Below are positions 51,581-60,173 of a stretch of 64,000 nt of DNA, in pieces. Within the stretch, counting starts at the first letter, position 1. Each line of letters starts with the position of its first letter. The notes beneath the pieces are model-generated. The model had not been told where the DNA came from. It made no database searches and saw only the letters and a list, made by a program, of their open reading frames with translations. The stretch is from Paenibacillus sp. FSL R7-0345. Its GTDB lineage: Bacteria > Bacillota > Bacilli > Paenibacillales > Paenibacillaceae. The translations under genes and the position numbers were made by a program. The DNA lies in the NCBI RefSeq assembly GCF_038595055.1, contig NZ_CP152002.1, forward strand, positions 6,444,501 through 6,508,500, written 5' to 3'.

Positions 51581-52408
51581 TTAAGAACGAGCCCACGTCA
51601 GACTATAAACTTCCGCAGTTTTTCCATAACATGCACATAAATGCTGTAAAACTTCTGCACACGCGCGAATGGTACTGCCTGTAGTGTAAATATCATCGAT
51701 GATGATGATCTGCATTGGCCGATCCTCCTGCTCTGCCTTATCCAGCATCCCCGCAAACTGTATTTTCACAGACTCATTCATAATTGCGTCAAAAGCATGC
51801 TTCATAGCTGCGATGCGCTCTGCCCTGCTCTTGAAGCTCTGTTTGCCGGTATGGTGGGTACGGATAAGAAGCGGGAGCTGCGGGATTCCTCTGCGTCTGG
51901 ACAATACATCCGCCAGGCGTTCAGCCTGATTAAAACCGCGCTCGATGAGACGGGATTCCGAGACCGGTACAGGGACAAGCAGATCGGCTTGCCAAGGTGC
52001 GGCCCTGCTTATCTGACGGTTACGCTGATGTTCTCCAATAAAACTTTCCAGCTGTATGTACGCACTATCCAGCATCAGACCCAGTAGAGGAGCAAGCCGT
52101 TCGTGCCCCCTGTATTTATAGCGTCCCAGCAATTCACGCATAACCGGCGTATAGGCTACTGCACTCCGGTTACAGATAATTGGATCGGATTGACCGCTCC
52201 GGCTGCAGTCGGGACAACCGACGTGGCGGCCGCATTTTGGGCAGCGGGGCTGACGGATCCACGGGATGCCAGCTTCGCAGCTCGTACAGATGCCGGGCAC
52301 CCCAGCTGATGATTGGCTGTTTTTGCCGCAGATCAGACATTGGATTAATGCCGGAGCCAATAATAGGCGGAAATTAGCCATCCATTCGTTTAAGGGATTC
52401 ATGGCCAT
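51581..52408 (-). CDS. comFC: ComFC-like phosphoribosyltransferase-fold protein
   Basis: 275 residues. N-terminal zinc motif (CLICG, CTSC, then CPKCGRHVGCPDC) and a PRT fold with the PRPP loop IIIDDIYTTGSTIRAC and VSESRLIERGFNQAERLA. Required for DNA uptake in transformation in relatives. The ATG overlaps comFA by 10 bp; GGAGAGAA is upstream. Confidence 0.93.
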   Translation of the reverse strand: MAMNPLNEWMANFRLLLAPALIQCLICGKNSQSSAGVPGICTSCEAGIPWIRQPRCPKCGRHVGCPDCSRSGQSDPIICNRSAVAYTPVMRELLGRYKYRGHERLAPLLGLMLDSAYIQLESFIGEHQRNRQISRAAPWQADLLVPVPVSESRLIERGFNQAERLADVLSRRRGIPQLPLLIRTHHTGKQSFKSRAERIAAMKHAFDAIMNESVKIQFAGMLDKAEQEDRPMQIIIIDDIYTTGSTIRACAEVLQHLCACYGKTAEVYSLTWARS

Positions 52409-54441
52409 TTCTCTCCTTTCAGGTAACCTTGCCTGCGGGCAATGGTATTCATCGTACGGATTTGGGCAATTGCTTTACGCTGGGAACTGGTCCACTGGGG
52501 AGAAAGAAATATAACTGAACCTGCGGGGTCTTCCTTCGAACGTCCTGCCCTGCCCGCCATCTGTACCAGCGAAGCCTCATCAAACAGGCTGCTGTCTGCA
52601 TCCAAAATATACACATCGCTGCGCGGAACCGTTACTCCCCGTTCCAGAATGGTTGTGGTGACCAGGATTCTGATCTTCCGCTCCCGGAAGGACATTACTT
52701 TGGCAGACCTGAGCGGATCTTGGGAAGAGGTGCCTTCTATGCTGACTTCAGGGAAAATCCGGCGCAGCAGCAACAGTATTGGTTCGATATGAGCAATGCG
52801 TGACACAAACAGGAATACCTGTGCTTCCCGTGACAGAGATCTGCGAAGTGCCTGTATAAATGTCCTGTGCAAACCGCCTTTTCGGATACATTGGTGTACC
52901 GGACTCATTGTCAAATGCTGCGGTACCGGCAGCGGATGGCCGTGAAAGCGTACTGGCACTCTTGCATGCTGTAGCCTGCCCAAGCTGACTTGCCTTTGCA
53001 GGTTTTGCGGCGGCGTTGCTGACAGAAAGATAAAGACTCCATCCGGCTTACACGCCTGTCCGGCTGCAAAGGCAAGCATGGGATCGTTGTGGTACGGAAA
53101 TGCATCGAGTTCATCAATAATTACCAGGTCAAAAGCCTGGTAGAAACGCAAAAGCTGGTGCGTAGTGGCTACGGTAATCTTTCCCGGTATCCACCGGTCC
53201 GGGCTGCCGCCATAGAGCACGGCCAGCATCTCGGCCGGAAAAGCCCGGGCCAGCCGCGGGGCCAGCTCCAGCACGACGTCGCGCCGCGGCGTCGCCACCA
53301 GTGCCCGCCCTCCGGCGGCGAGCACTGCATCCAGGAGCGGGAAGGTGATCTCCGTCTTCCCCGCTCCCGTCACCGCCCAGAGCAGGAACCGCTCTGGGCT
53401 TTGCCCGGCTGCGCGCCCAAGCCGCGCAGCCAAAAACCCCAGTGCAGCCCCGGCGGCCCCCGCCTGGGCTGCACTAAGCCCCCACCGGCGTGCCGCAACG
53501 GTGGGGCTGGTCCCGGCCGCTGTGCACCGCACGGCCGGAGAGGCCGCGCTGCGGAGCAGCAGCGCGCAAGCCCGGCTGCGCCCGAGCGCGAGGCAGGCCT
53601 CGCAATAGGCGCAGCAGGCAAGGCCGCACGCAGCGCAAGGCGTGCGGCCTGTGGGTACGCTGCCGCAGCGCAGGCAGCGCTCATCAGCGCGGCGGCGGGC
53701 AGAGCCGCGCAGGAGCAGCTGCGGCAGGCGAAGCGCCGCGCGCACCGCACTCCAGCGGATGCTGCCCATTCCGCTGAAACCGTGCTTCTTTTTAATTAAG
53801 CCACCTTCGGTCCTCTCTTTATTTCTGTTTCTAGAGCCAACAGCAGCCCCCAGCATAAGCCGTCCCTGCAAATATGCAAGCTGGGCAGCAGCCATCCAGT
53901 GCTGTTCAGCACCAGGAGCCTGCTCTGCCAGCAGAGCCTCCACTTCCGGCTGCAATAGCGAGCGGCCTGATATTAGGGACACAAAATAATCAGCCTTCCT
54001 GCTGAGAGAAGCAATATACTCATGTGAATCCAAGCCAGCGCAGACATTCCCCTCACTTTCCCACCCGCAGTCCTCACTCCAACCTGAGCTGGCGCTATCA
54101 CTTACCTGCTGAATTCTAATATCCTCAAACCACCTGTCTGTTGGCTTTCCGCAAGTCCTCTCTTCTTCATTGATTTCCATTTTAAGAACATCCATCAAAC
54201 AACCCCGCCACTCCGCCGCCGTCCATCTCCCCATAGCAGATCCGCATCTAATCCGTTCCCGCAGCTTCACAGCCCATCCAAGAGGCATTGAAGATGTGAG
54301 CAGCACAATCCTTTCTGCTCTAGTGTGATTCCAGCCTTCTCCTCCCGCACCCTCCCACCAGATCCAGTCAACCGCCGGGCAAAGCGAGATCCGCAGCGTC
54401 CAGCGTCCTTCTGCTTCCACTGCATAGACACTAACTCTCAT
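52399..54441 (-). CDS. comFA: ComFA, DNA-uptake helicase with N-terminal extension
   Basis: Cytoplasmic ATPase helping to pull single-stranded DNA in. 680 residues, about 200 more than B. subtilis ComFA. Residues 1-230 are an unassigned extension. A zinc motif (CLRCG, CAACG, CAYCEAC, about 235-270) is followed by an Ala-rich stretch, Walker A (AVTGAGKTEI), DEAD-like IIDELDAFP, FLSATPP and QMAGRAGRS. DNA at 53220-53780 is markedly GC-rich. comFB is absent. The ATG at 54441 is followed by a frame with no obvious internal start of better quality, but the true start could be downstream. Confidence 0.88.
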   Translation of the reverse strand: MRVSVYAVEAEGRWTLRISLCPAVDWIWWEGAGGEGWNHTRAERIVLLTSSMPLGWAVKLRERIRCGSAMGRWTAAEWRGCLMDVLKMEINEEERTCGKPTDRWFEDIRIQQVSDSASSGWSEDCGWESEGNVCAGLDSHEYIASLSRKADYFVSLISGRSLLQPEVEALLAEQAPGAEQHWMAAAQLAYLQGRLMLGAAVGSRNRNKERTEGGLIKKKHGFSGMGSIRWSAVRAALRLPQLLLRGSARRRADERCLRCGSVPTGRTPCAACGLACCAYCEACLALGRSRACALLLRSAASPAVRCTAAGTSPTVAARRWGLSAAQAGAAGAALGFLAARLGRAAGQSPERFLLWAVTGAGKTEITFPLLDAVLAAGGRALVATPRRDVVLELAPRLARAFPAEMLAVLYGGSPDRWIPGKITVATTHQLLRFYQAFDLVIIDELDAFPYHNDPMLAFAAGQACKPDGVFIFLSATPPQNLQRQVSLGRLQHARVPVRFHGHPLPVPQHLTMSPVHQCIRKGGLHRTFIQALRRSLSREAQVFLFVSRIAHIEPILLLLRRIFPEVSIEGTSSQDPLRSAKVMSFRERKIRILVTTTILERGVTVPRSDVYILDADSSLFDEASLVQMAGRAGRSKEDPAGSVIFLSPQWTSSQRKAIAQIRTMNTIARRQGYLKGEKWP

Positions 54442-54512
54442 ATTTCTCCTTCCTCTCCTGAAAATAAAGCTCCATGATCATCCTGTCCGCTCTTTCCAAC
54501 ACAAAACCAACA

Positions 54513-54550
54513 TAAAAAAGCACACTCCCCCAAACTGGAGAGTGTGCTTC
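54513..54550 (-). terminator. Terminator between the 130-residue gene and comFA
   Basis: GCACACTC pairs with GAGTGTGC around a 12-base loop; T6 on the minus strand. Confidence 0.85.
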
Positions 54551-54589
54551 ACCCGTTGCTTGCATATTCAGTTAGCTTCCGCCGCACGT

Positions 54590-54982
54590 TTATTGCGATC
54601 CCCCGCTTCCCGGCATCCGTAAGTCGATTACGGTCTGCCGCTGAGGTTCGGGGCCATCCTCATAACGATACAGCTGCATCAGCGGCGCAAATTCAATCAA
54701 AGAGCCGCTCCGGGCTAGTCTGGCGGCTACAGCCACAGTACCATCCCTGGATTCGTCATCAAGCAAAGTTACCTGATACGTTCTGCCGGCCCAGAAGGCC
54801 CGCCAGGCAAGCATCCGGATATAACCTTCAATAACCGCCTCATGATTACGGGTAATCAGAATATAATGAATCCGCTTGCTGATCCGTCCGGCATACCGGA
54901 TTCGCTCCCGGTGCTGCAGGATGTGAACGAGAGCTACTGCCGATCCATAAACAGCCGCAATCCATATTAACTGGGCTACCAT
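54590..54982 (-). CDS. Conserved-looking membrane-anchored protein, function unknown
   Basis: 130 residues. One N-terminal TM segment (LIWIAAVYGSAVALVHIL), then a soluble basic domain (IHYILITRNHEAVIEGYIRML, QVTLLDDESRDGTVAVAARLA). The phrase LLDDESRDGT recalls the Asp-rich strand of family 2 glycosyltransferases, but the protein is too short for one. GAGGAGG stands nine bases before the ATG, so it is translated. Lies between degU and comFA where B. subtilis has yviA; no homology is claimed. Confidence 0.7.
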   Translation of the reverse strand: MVAQLIWIAAVYGSAVALVHILQHRERIRYAGRISKRIHYILITRNHEAVIEGYIRMLAWRAFWAGRTYQVTLLDDESRDGTVAVAARLARSGSLIEFAPLMQLYRYEDGPEPQRQTVIDLRMPGSGGSQ

Positions 54983-54998
54983 GGAGATGCACCTCCTC

Positions 54999-55241
54999 TT
55001 ATACCGACACTATATGCCGGTGCTCCAAGGTCGGTGACTGCCCATGGTTCCCCTGCGGCTGTAAGCCCTTTGCTTCGCTGTACCTGACAGCGGGCAGGGT
55101 CAAACTGCCTATATCCGGGTACATACTTAAATCAGCATTTTGCAAAATTCGAATATAACTGCGACTGAACAATACGCTGACAGATGGTAAAGTAATACCT
55201 GCCGTTATGTAATGTTGTTCCGGATCATTTGGATTCTCCAA
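54999..55241 (-). CDS. Short hypothetical protein
   Basis: 80 residues from a TTG start, with a weak ribosome site (GAGCG). LPSVSVLFSRSYIRIL and DIGSLTLPAVRYSE are the only ordered-looking parts; it recalls small spore-germination GerP-type proteins, yet not enough to name. It fills the 283-bp gap between degU and the next gene. Could be a chance frame. Confidence 0.35.
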   Translation of the reverse strand: MENPNDPEQHYITAGITLPSVSVLFSRSYIRILQNADLSMYPDIGSLTLPAVRYSEAKGLQPQGNHGQSPTLEHRHIVSV

Positions 55242-55265
55242 AACGCTCAGTTAACGTTATGCCGG

Positions 55266-55988
55266 TTATAGGGTGACCCAGCCGTATTTAATCGAATTGA
55301 TTACAGCTTGTGTACGGTCATCAACTTCCATTTTCTGCAGGATACTGCTGACATGGTTTTTGACGGTCTTTTCGCTGATAAAGAGGTATTCCCCGATATT
55401 CTTGTTGCTCTTGCCTTCTGCCATTAGACGCAGTACCTCTGCCTCACGGCGGGTCAGCGGGTTATTGTCACCGGCAACGAACTTCACGCCTGCTTCTTTA
55501 ACCGGAGTTTCGGCCATTGCACCTGTTTCATTAAGATAAGTCATCCGGCGCAGCTGGTTGATCAGCTTACCGGTAACCTTAGGGTGAATGAACGCATGCC
55601 CTTCACATACCGAACGGATGGCATTAATCAGTGACTCAGCCTCCATATCCTTCAGCAGATAGCCGTTGGCACCCTTGCGCAGTGTTTCGAATACATAGCT
55701 TTCATCATCATGAATCGACAAAATAATAACCTTAACATCCGGAAACATCTCACGTACCTTCTGGGTGGCTTCGACACCGTTCTCCACAGGCATATTGATG
55801 TCCATCAGTACAATATCCGGTTTGTTGACGTTGCAGAACTCCAGTACCTGAATACCGTCACCGCACTCGCCGATGACTTCAATGTCATCCTCCATATTTA
55901 AAATCCGCTTAAGCCCTTCGCGAAACAACTGATGATCATCGGCCAAAAGTACTTTTATCGGCAATTTGCCAGAGCTTTGGTTTTCCAT
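55266..55988 (-). CDS. degU: Response regulator DegU
   Basis: Transcription factor of exoenzymes, motility, biofilm and competence. 240 residues. Receiver domain (KVLLADDHQLFREGL, phospho-Asp in PDIVLMDINMP, Lys in LLKDMEAE) and LuxR-type DNA-binding domain (LTRREAEVLRLMAEGKSNKNIGEYL). I start at ATG 55988, after GGAAGGAG; a frame to 56084 overlaps degS. Confidence 0.95.
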   Translation of the reverse strand: MENQSSGKLPIKVLLADDHQLFREGLKRILNMEDDIEVIGECGDGIQVLEFCNVNKPDIVLMDINMPVENGVEATQKVREMFPDVKVIILSIHDDESYVFETLRKGANGYLLKDMEAESLINAIRSVCEGHAFIHPKVTGKLINQLRRMTYLNETGAMAETPVKEAGVKFVAGDNNPLTRREAEVLRLMAEGKSNKNIGEYLFISEKTVKNHVSSILQKMEVDDRTQAVINSIKYGWVTL

Positions 55989-55992
55989 CACA

Positions 55993-57150
55993 TTACTCCT
56001 TCCCCTTTTCCACATTTGTCGGAATGTGAATAACAATAGTTGTTCCCTGATTCTCCTCCGACTCGATCTCAATTCTGCCTTCAAGCAGTTCTACACGTTC
56101 CCGCATGCCGACCAGTCCAAAGCTTTCCCGGCTGCCCTGCTCACTTACCTTCTTTACATTGAAGCCCAGACCGTTATCCTTAACAACAATTTTGATCAGC
56201 TGCGCCTGATAGGTGATTTCCACCAGCACATAGCTCGGATAGGCGTGCTTCGCAGCGTTGGTTAGCCCCTCCTGCACAAGACGGTAAACAGCTGCTTCCA
56301 TAGCAGACGAGAGCCGGTGCTCTTTACCTCTTGTTTCAAAGGCAGTGCGGATTTTGGTTTTTTCCTCAAAGTCATGCACATATTTGCGGAGTGTCGGAAT
56401 CAGCCCAAGATCATCCAGCGCCATAGGACGCAGATTAAAAATAACCTTGCGCATCTCTTCCAGACTATAGCGGACCTGTCCCTTTAAATCTATTATTTCG
56501 TCCTGCACCATGCCAAATTCCTGCTTTACCAGCATTCTTTCTACAATTTCCGTCCTTAGGACTAGATTTGCCAGCATTTGAGCAGGACCGTCATGAATTT
56601 CCCGGGCAATTCTTTTACGCTCTTCTTCCTGAGCCAAAATAATCTTAAGCCCGATCAGCTGCCTGTTCTTGGCCGTTTCTACAATCCTGGTTACTTGTCC
56701 CATTTCTCCGGCCAAATAATCAATAACTACACTCATTTGTGAGCCGATCGATTCTGCACGCTCGACTGAATTTTCTACACTGCGGACCCGCATCTGCAGC
56801 TCATCCCGTCTGCTGCGCAGATAAATCTCACGTTCTCTTGTCATCATAAGCTCGAGCTGCAGCTCAGTCGCTTTCTCATAAGCAATCCGGATATCCTTCT
56901 CCGAATAGCGGACGAAATCCCGGCTGACCTCGGTCAGCCGGATCCGTGAGCGGTGATATTGCAGCTCCAGCGTGTCAACTTTTTGCAATGTTTCATCCGT
57001 TTCTTCCATGACCCTCTGCAGTTCTTTAGTGAGTGCACCAAGCTCGTCCCGGGCAACATGCATTATTTCAAAAATCTGATACTTGCTGCTCTCCATCACG
57101 TCGATGGTATTCTTAATGACGCGATCTATCGCATCGGCCTGAAATTCCAC
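55993..57150 (-). CDS. degS: Sensor histidine kinase DegS
   Basis: Cytoplasmic kinase/phosphatase of DegU. 385 residues. Long N-terminal sensor coiled coil (about 1-170), H-box REIHDGPAQMLANLVLRTE (His near 190) and HATPase (LVQEGLTNAAKHAYPS, VKDNGLGFNVKKV). Start GTG at 57150. No membrane segment, as usual for DegS. Confidence 0.95.
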   Translation of the reverse strand: MEFQADAIDRVIKNTIDVMESSKYQIFEIMHVARDELGALTKELQRVMEETDETLQKVDTLELQYHRSRIRLTEVSRDFVRYSEKDIRIAYEKATELQLELMMTREREIYLRSRRDELQMRVRSVENSVERAESIGSQMSVVIDYLAGEMGQVTRIVETAKNRQLIGLKIILAQEEERKRIAREIHDGPAQMLANLVLRTEIVERMLVKQEFGMVQDEIIDLKGQVRYSLEEMRKVIFNLRPMALDDLGLIPTLRKYVHDFEEKTKIRTAFETRGKEHRLSSAMEAAVYRLVQEGLTNAAKHAYPSYVLVEITYQAQLIKIVVKDNGLGFNVKKVSEQGSRESFGLVGMRERVELLEGRIEIESEENQGTTIVIHIPTNVEKGKE

Positions 57151-57206
57151 GGATGCTGCCCCATTTCTATCGGATCGTATTAAAGGCTTTCCTTTATATT
57201 AACATA

Positions 57207-59939
57207 TCACGATTCGATCGTTACGGTCTTCGTTTTCTGTTCCCATTTTACGGTCAGTCCAAGCTGCTCCGAGACGAGTCTAAGCGGTACTAAAGTCCTA
57301 CCGTCTAGGATTAAAGGAGCTACTTCGGCACTTTGGCGCTTCCCGTTCAGTACATATTCCTTTTTGCCGACGGTCAGATCCATCGCCTTGGAACCGCGCA
57401 GAACCATAATTTTCTTAGTATTCTGATCCCATGCTGCACTTCCGCCGAAGACATCCACCACATATTTGATCGGGATATAAGTGGTGTTATCCTTAACGAT
57501 CGGAGCCACATCAATCGTCTTCTTGGTTCCGTTAACGGTCAGGGATTTCGAACCGATGATCATCGAAGCTGTTCCTTTCGGAAGCCCGGCTTCACTGGAC
57601 AGCGACGGCATAACAAAGGAAATATTATCAAAGCCTACCGTACCGGTCTTGGCCCGCTCGTCCTGGCCCTCCTCCACGTTGACTACATATACTCTTTTCA
57701 GGGATGCCGGGAACTTGATTCCCGATCCGGACAGATCAATGTTCAGGCTCTTCCAGCCATTCCAGTCAATTACTTTAGCTAAATCAATATACGCTGTGGT
57801 GCCTGCATTGTCGACTACCTCAGCCCGCAGCCAGTTAAGGCTCATATCGCCCATAACATCCAGCGACATGGAAGTCGCTGCGGCTGGAATGCTCTTGCCG
57901 GAGGTTCCGTTGAACTGGGCGTAAGCGTACATTTTTCCGCTGCCAGCTGTCATGTCATAGCTGAGTGACAGCACTTTCGAGCCTGCACGTTCTGCAGAAC
58001 CTGCTACGACCGCTGCAGTTCCGGTAACGCCTGCTGCATTGGTAGTGAAGGCAATCGGATAATTCACATTTTCGAAATTCTCCCAGGCTGTAGCTGCTGC
58101 TGTAGACAGTACAACCGCTGTGCTGAAGCCGTCATACCGGGCAATAGCGTAGCCTGTCGTTACACCTGCGTTGACCGAGTTAACAGTAAGCTTGCCATTT
58201 TGCACACTCCCGTTAAAGCCGACAAATTCCCATTTCAGCGCCGAAGCCGGTACGGTCAGCGATGCCCCGCTTTTAGAGACTGCTGTAACAGGAACTGATA
58301 CTGTTGTTCCTGCTGTCAGAGGAGCAGTGGCGATTCCGGCTGACAGGCTGGCAAGATCGTCGCCTCCCAGAACCGTTACCTTTGTTGAAGCACTGGCTGA
58401 TCCGCTGGTAGCGGTCAGTGTAGCCGTTCCTGCCTTGACTGCTGTAACTTCCCCTGCGCTGACTGTCGCACTGCCGCCGCTTGCTGTCCAGGCCGGATTA
58501 GCTGAAGCCACATCTATCGGATTATAGTACGTATCATAGCCTTTTAGTGAATAAGTAGCCTTTTGCCCAATCAGAAGTACAGAGCTGCCGCTGATCTTGA
58601 TTCCTTTTACTGCCCCCTGCGGAGCAGAGGTGTACACTCCAAGCCCGTTTACAATGCTGCGCTGTTCTGTGCCGTATTCTGTATTAAAGGTCAGTGTTGT
58701 CGAGGTTTCAGCCAGCGGGCGGTCTACCATCGTTGTAGAGCCCCCTCCATCGAGGTTTATTCCTTTCCATACTCCAATATTGGTCATAAAGGATTGCAGC
58801 TCTGTCAGCGACATACCGGTGCTGTTAGCGTTATCCTCTACTGCAATCAGATAGACATAGCGGCCATCCTGGGAGTATCCCAGCGCTGTCCGCGCCCGGT
58901 AGCCGCCAATACTGGAAGTCGACCGTGAGAACGTGGCTGCCTTGCCGTTGTTGACAAGAATGGTATGTCCGCCAATCATCATTTGCAGGCTGGCCGGATC
59001 AATGGACTGCTGGGTAGTCTTGGACTTCAGTGAATATACACTGCTCAGCTTCTGGCCTACTGCCAGATGGGCCTTGACGAATTGCGCGGCCAGCCCGTGA
59101 GTCCGCAGGATATAAGCCCCTTCCGGAACAGCCATAGGCAGCGCTGCATCCAGTGAGATCTGCGTAATCACATCATTCTGTACCAGCACCTCAGTCGGTG
59201 TTGTTGAGCTGTTCTTCGGCCGGTCCAAGGCAGTCCAGGCATCGGTATAGATGTAAGCAGCATTGGCATGGCTGTAGGTGGAGCTGCCGCCTTCCGGGTT
59301 GTAAGCCCCTTTGTTGATACCGGATAACGGGAACTGGGAACCGTCTTCTGCGGTAACAAGCCCTTCAAACGTATATTCATCAATGACCGGCTTGCGGTCC
59401 TTGGTCACTGCAAAAGCATACATTCCGTCCAGCTGCGAAGGCGTCGAAACCACTACCCCGCCGGATACCTGCCCCCCGATAGGAGCTCCTTCACCACCGG
59501 TATTAAAATAATCCCCGTTGATTGCCGCAACCGCTCCGGTCTCTGCTGCCATGCCGCCGGTACTCTGACGGGTAGTCAGATTACCTCCCTTGCCGGTCAT
59601 CACATCCAGGGAAACATATGGATTATTCAAATCAACGCGGATGACGTCCGCCAGCCCGGTTGCACTTTTGCCTGAACGCAGTGCCGTGAATTTATATTTC
59701 ATCATCAGCGCTCCGGAGGTAATGACCTCCTCACCTAACTTCGTTACTGTAAAAGAACTCGCTGCAGCCTGGGCTACAGGCGCTGTACCTGTTCCTAATC
59801 CCGGCAGTCCTTCGCTTCCGATCACCGGCATAATCCAGAGCACCCCGGCTAAAGATGCGGCAATCCAGCGTTTTGCCGCCGGCTTCCCTGTACCCCGTCC
59901 CGGCTTCTTGTCACTGTTCCCCATAAAAACTTCACTCAT
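57207..59939 (-). CDS. Secreted phosphodiester-glycosidase-like protein with Ig-like and copper-amine-oxidase-N domains
   Basis: 910 residues. Twin-basic-looking start and a signal peptide (about 25-50). The NAGPA domain lies at about 90-400 (TRQSTGGMAAETGAVAAING, YLIAVEDNANSTGMSLTELQ, GINLDGGGSTTMV). A Big_2-like Ig domain follows (about 445-530), then a carbohydrate-binding-like middle, and two copper-amine-oxidase-N-like repeats at the end (about 800-910; IIGSKSLTVNGTKKTIDVAP, LILDGRTLVPLRLVSEQLG). GGGAGAG is eight bases before the ATG. Likely works on wall glycans; substrate unknown. Confidence 0.88.
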   Translation of the reverse strand: MSEVFMGNSDKKPGRGTGKPAAKRWIAASLAGVLWIMPVIGSEGLPGLGTGTAPVAQAAASSFTVTKLGEEVITSGALMMKYKFTALRSGKSATGLADVIRVDLNNPYVSLDVMTGKGGNLTTRQSTGGMAAETGAVAAINGDYFNTGGEGAPIGGQVSGGVVVSTPSQLDGMYAFAVTKDRKPVIDEYTFEGLVTAEDGSQFPLSGINKGAYNPEGGSSTYSHANAAYIYTDAWTALDRPKNSSTTPTEVLVQNDVITQISLDAALPMAVPEGAYILRTHGLAAQFVKAHLAVGQKLSSVYSLKSKTTQQSIDPASLQMMIGGHTILVNNGKAATFSRSTSSIGGYRARTALGYSQDGRYVYLIAVEDNANSTGMSLTELQSFMTNIGVWKGINLDGGGSTTMVDRPLAETSTTLTFNTEYGTEQRSIVNGLGVYTSAPQGAVKGIKISGSSVLLIGQKATYSLKGYDTYYNPIDVASANPAWTASGGSATVSAGEVTAVKAGTATLTATSGSASASTKVTVLGGDDLASLSAGIATAPLTAGTTVSVPVTAVSKSGASLTVPASALKWEFVGFNGSVQNGKLTVNSVNAGVTTGYAIARYDGFSTAVVLSTAAATAWENFENVNYPIAFTTNAAGVTGTAAVVAGSAERAGSKVLSLSYDMTAGSGKMYAYAQFNGTSGKSIPAAATSMSLDVMGDMSLNWLRAEVVDNAGTTAYIDLAKVIDWNGWKSLNIDLSGSGIKFPASLKRVYVVNVEEGQDERAKTGTVGFDNISFVMPSLSSEAGLPKGTASMIIGSKSLTVNGTKKTIDVAPIVKDNTTYIPIKYVVDVFGGSAAWDQNTKKIMVLRGSKAMDLTVGKKEYVLNGKRQSAEVAPLILDGRTLVPLRLVSEQLGLTVKWEQKTKTVTIES

Positions 59940-60124
59940 TTCAGCGTAACTCTCCCATCTCTTTGTATAATCTCAATCTTTCATTTGTCTGCGTCTATTT
60001 TGTAGTCAAAAATCAGGCATCTGCTTCCCCATTACTATTACATAGACTGAAATATGGATGAAAAGTTGCGAATATTGCTAGATTTGTCTCCTTTATTTGC
60101 TGGCTGCCGAGGCTGCATAGCACA

Positions 60125-60152
60125 TAAAAAAGCCCCGCGTACGCGGGGCTTC
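60125..60152 (-). terminator. Terminator of the SLH/Ig-like surface gene
   Basis: AGCCCCGCGT-ACGCGGGGCT, a perfect 20-base palindrome, then T6 on the minus strand. The rest of the gap 59940-60173 shows nothing else. Confidence 0.93.
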
Positions 60153-60173
60153 CCTCTTTAAAACCAAGTTATT

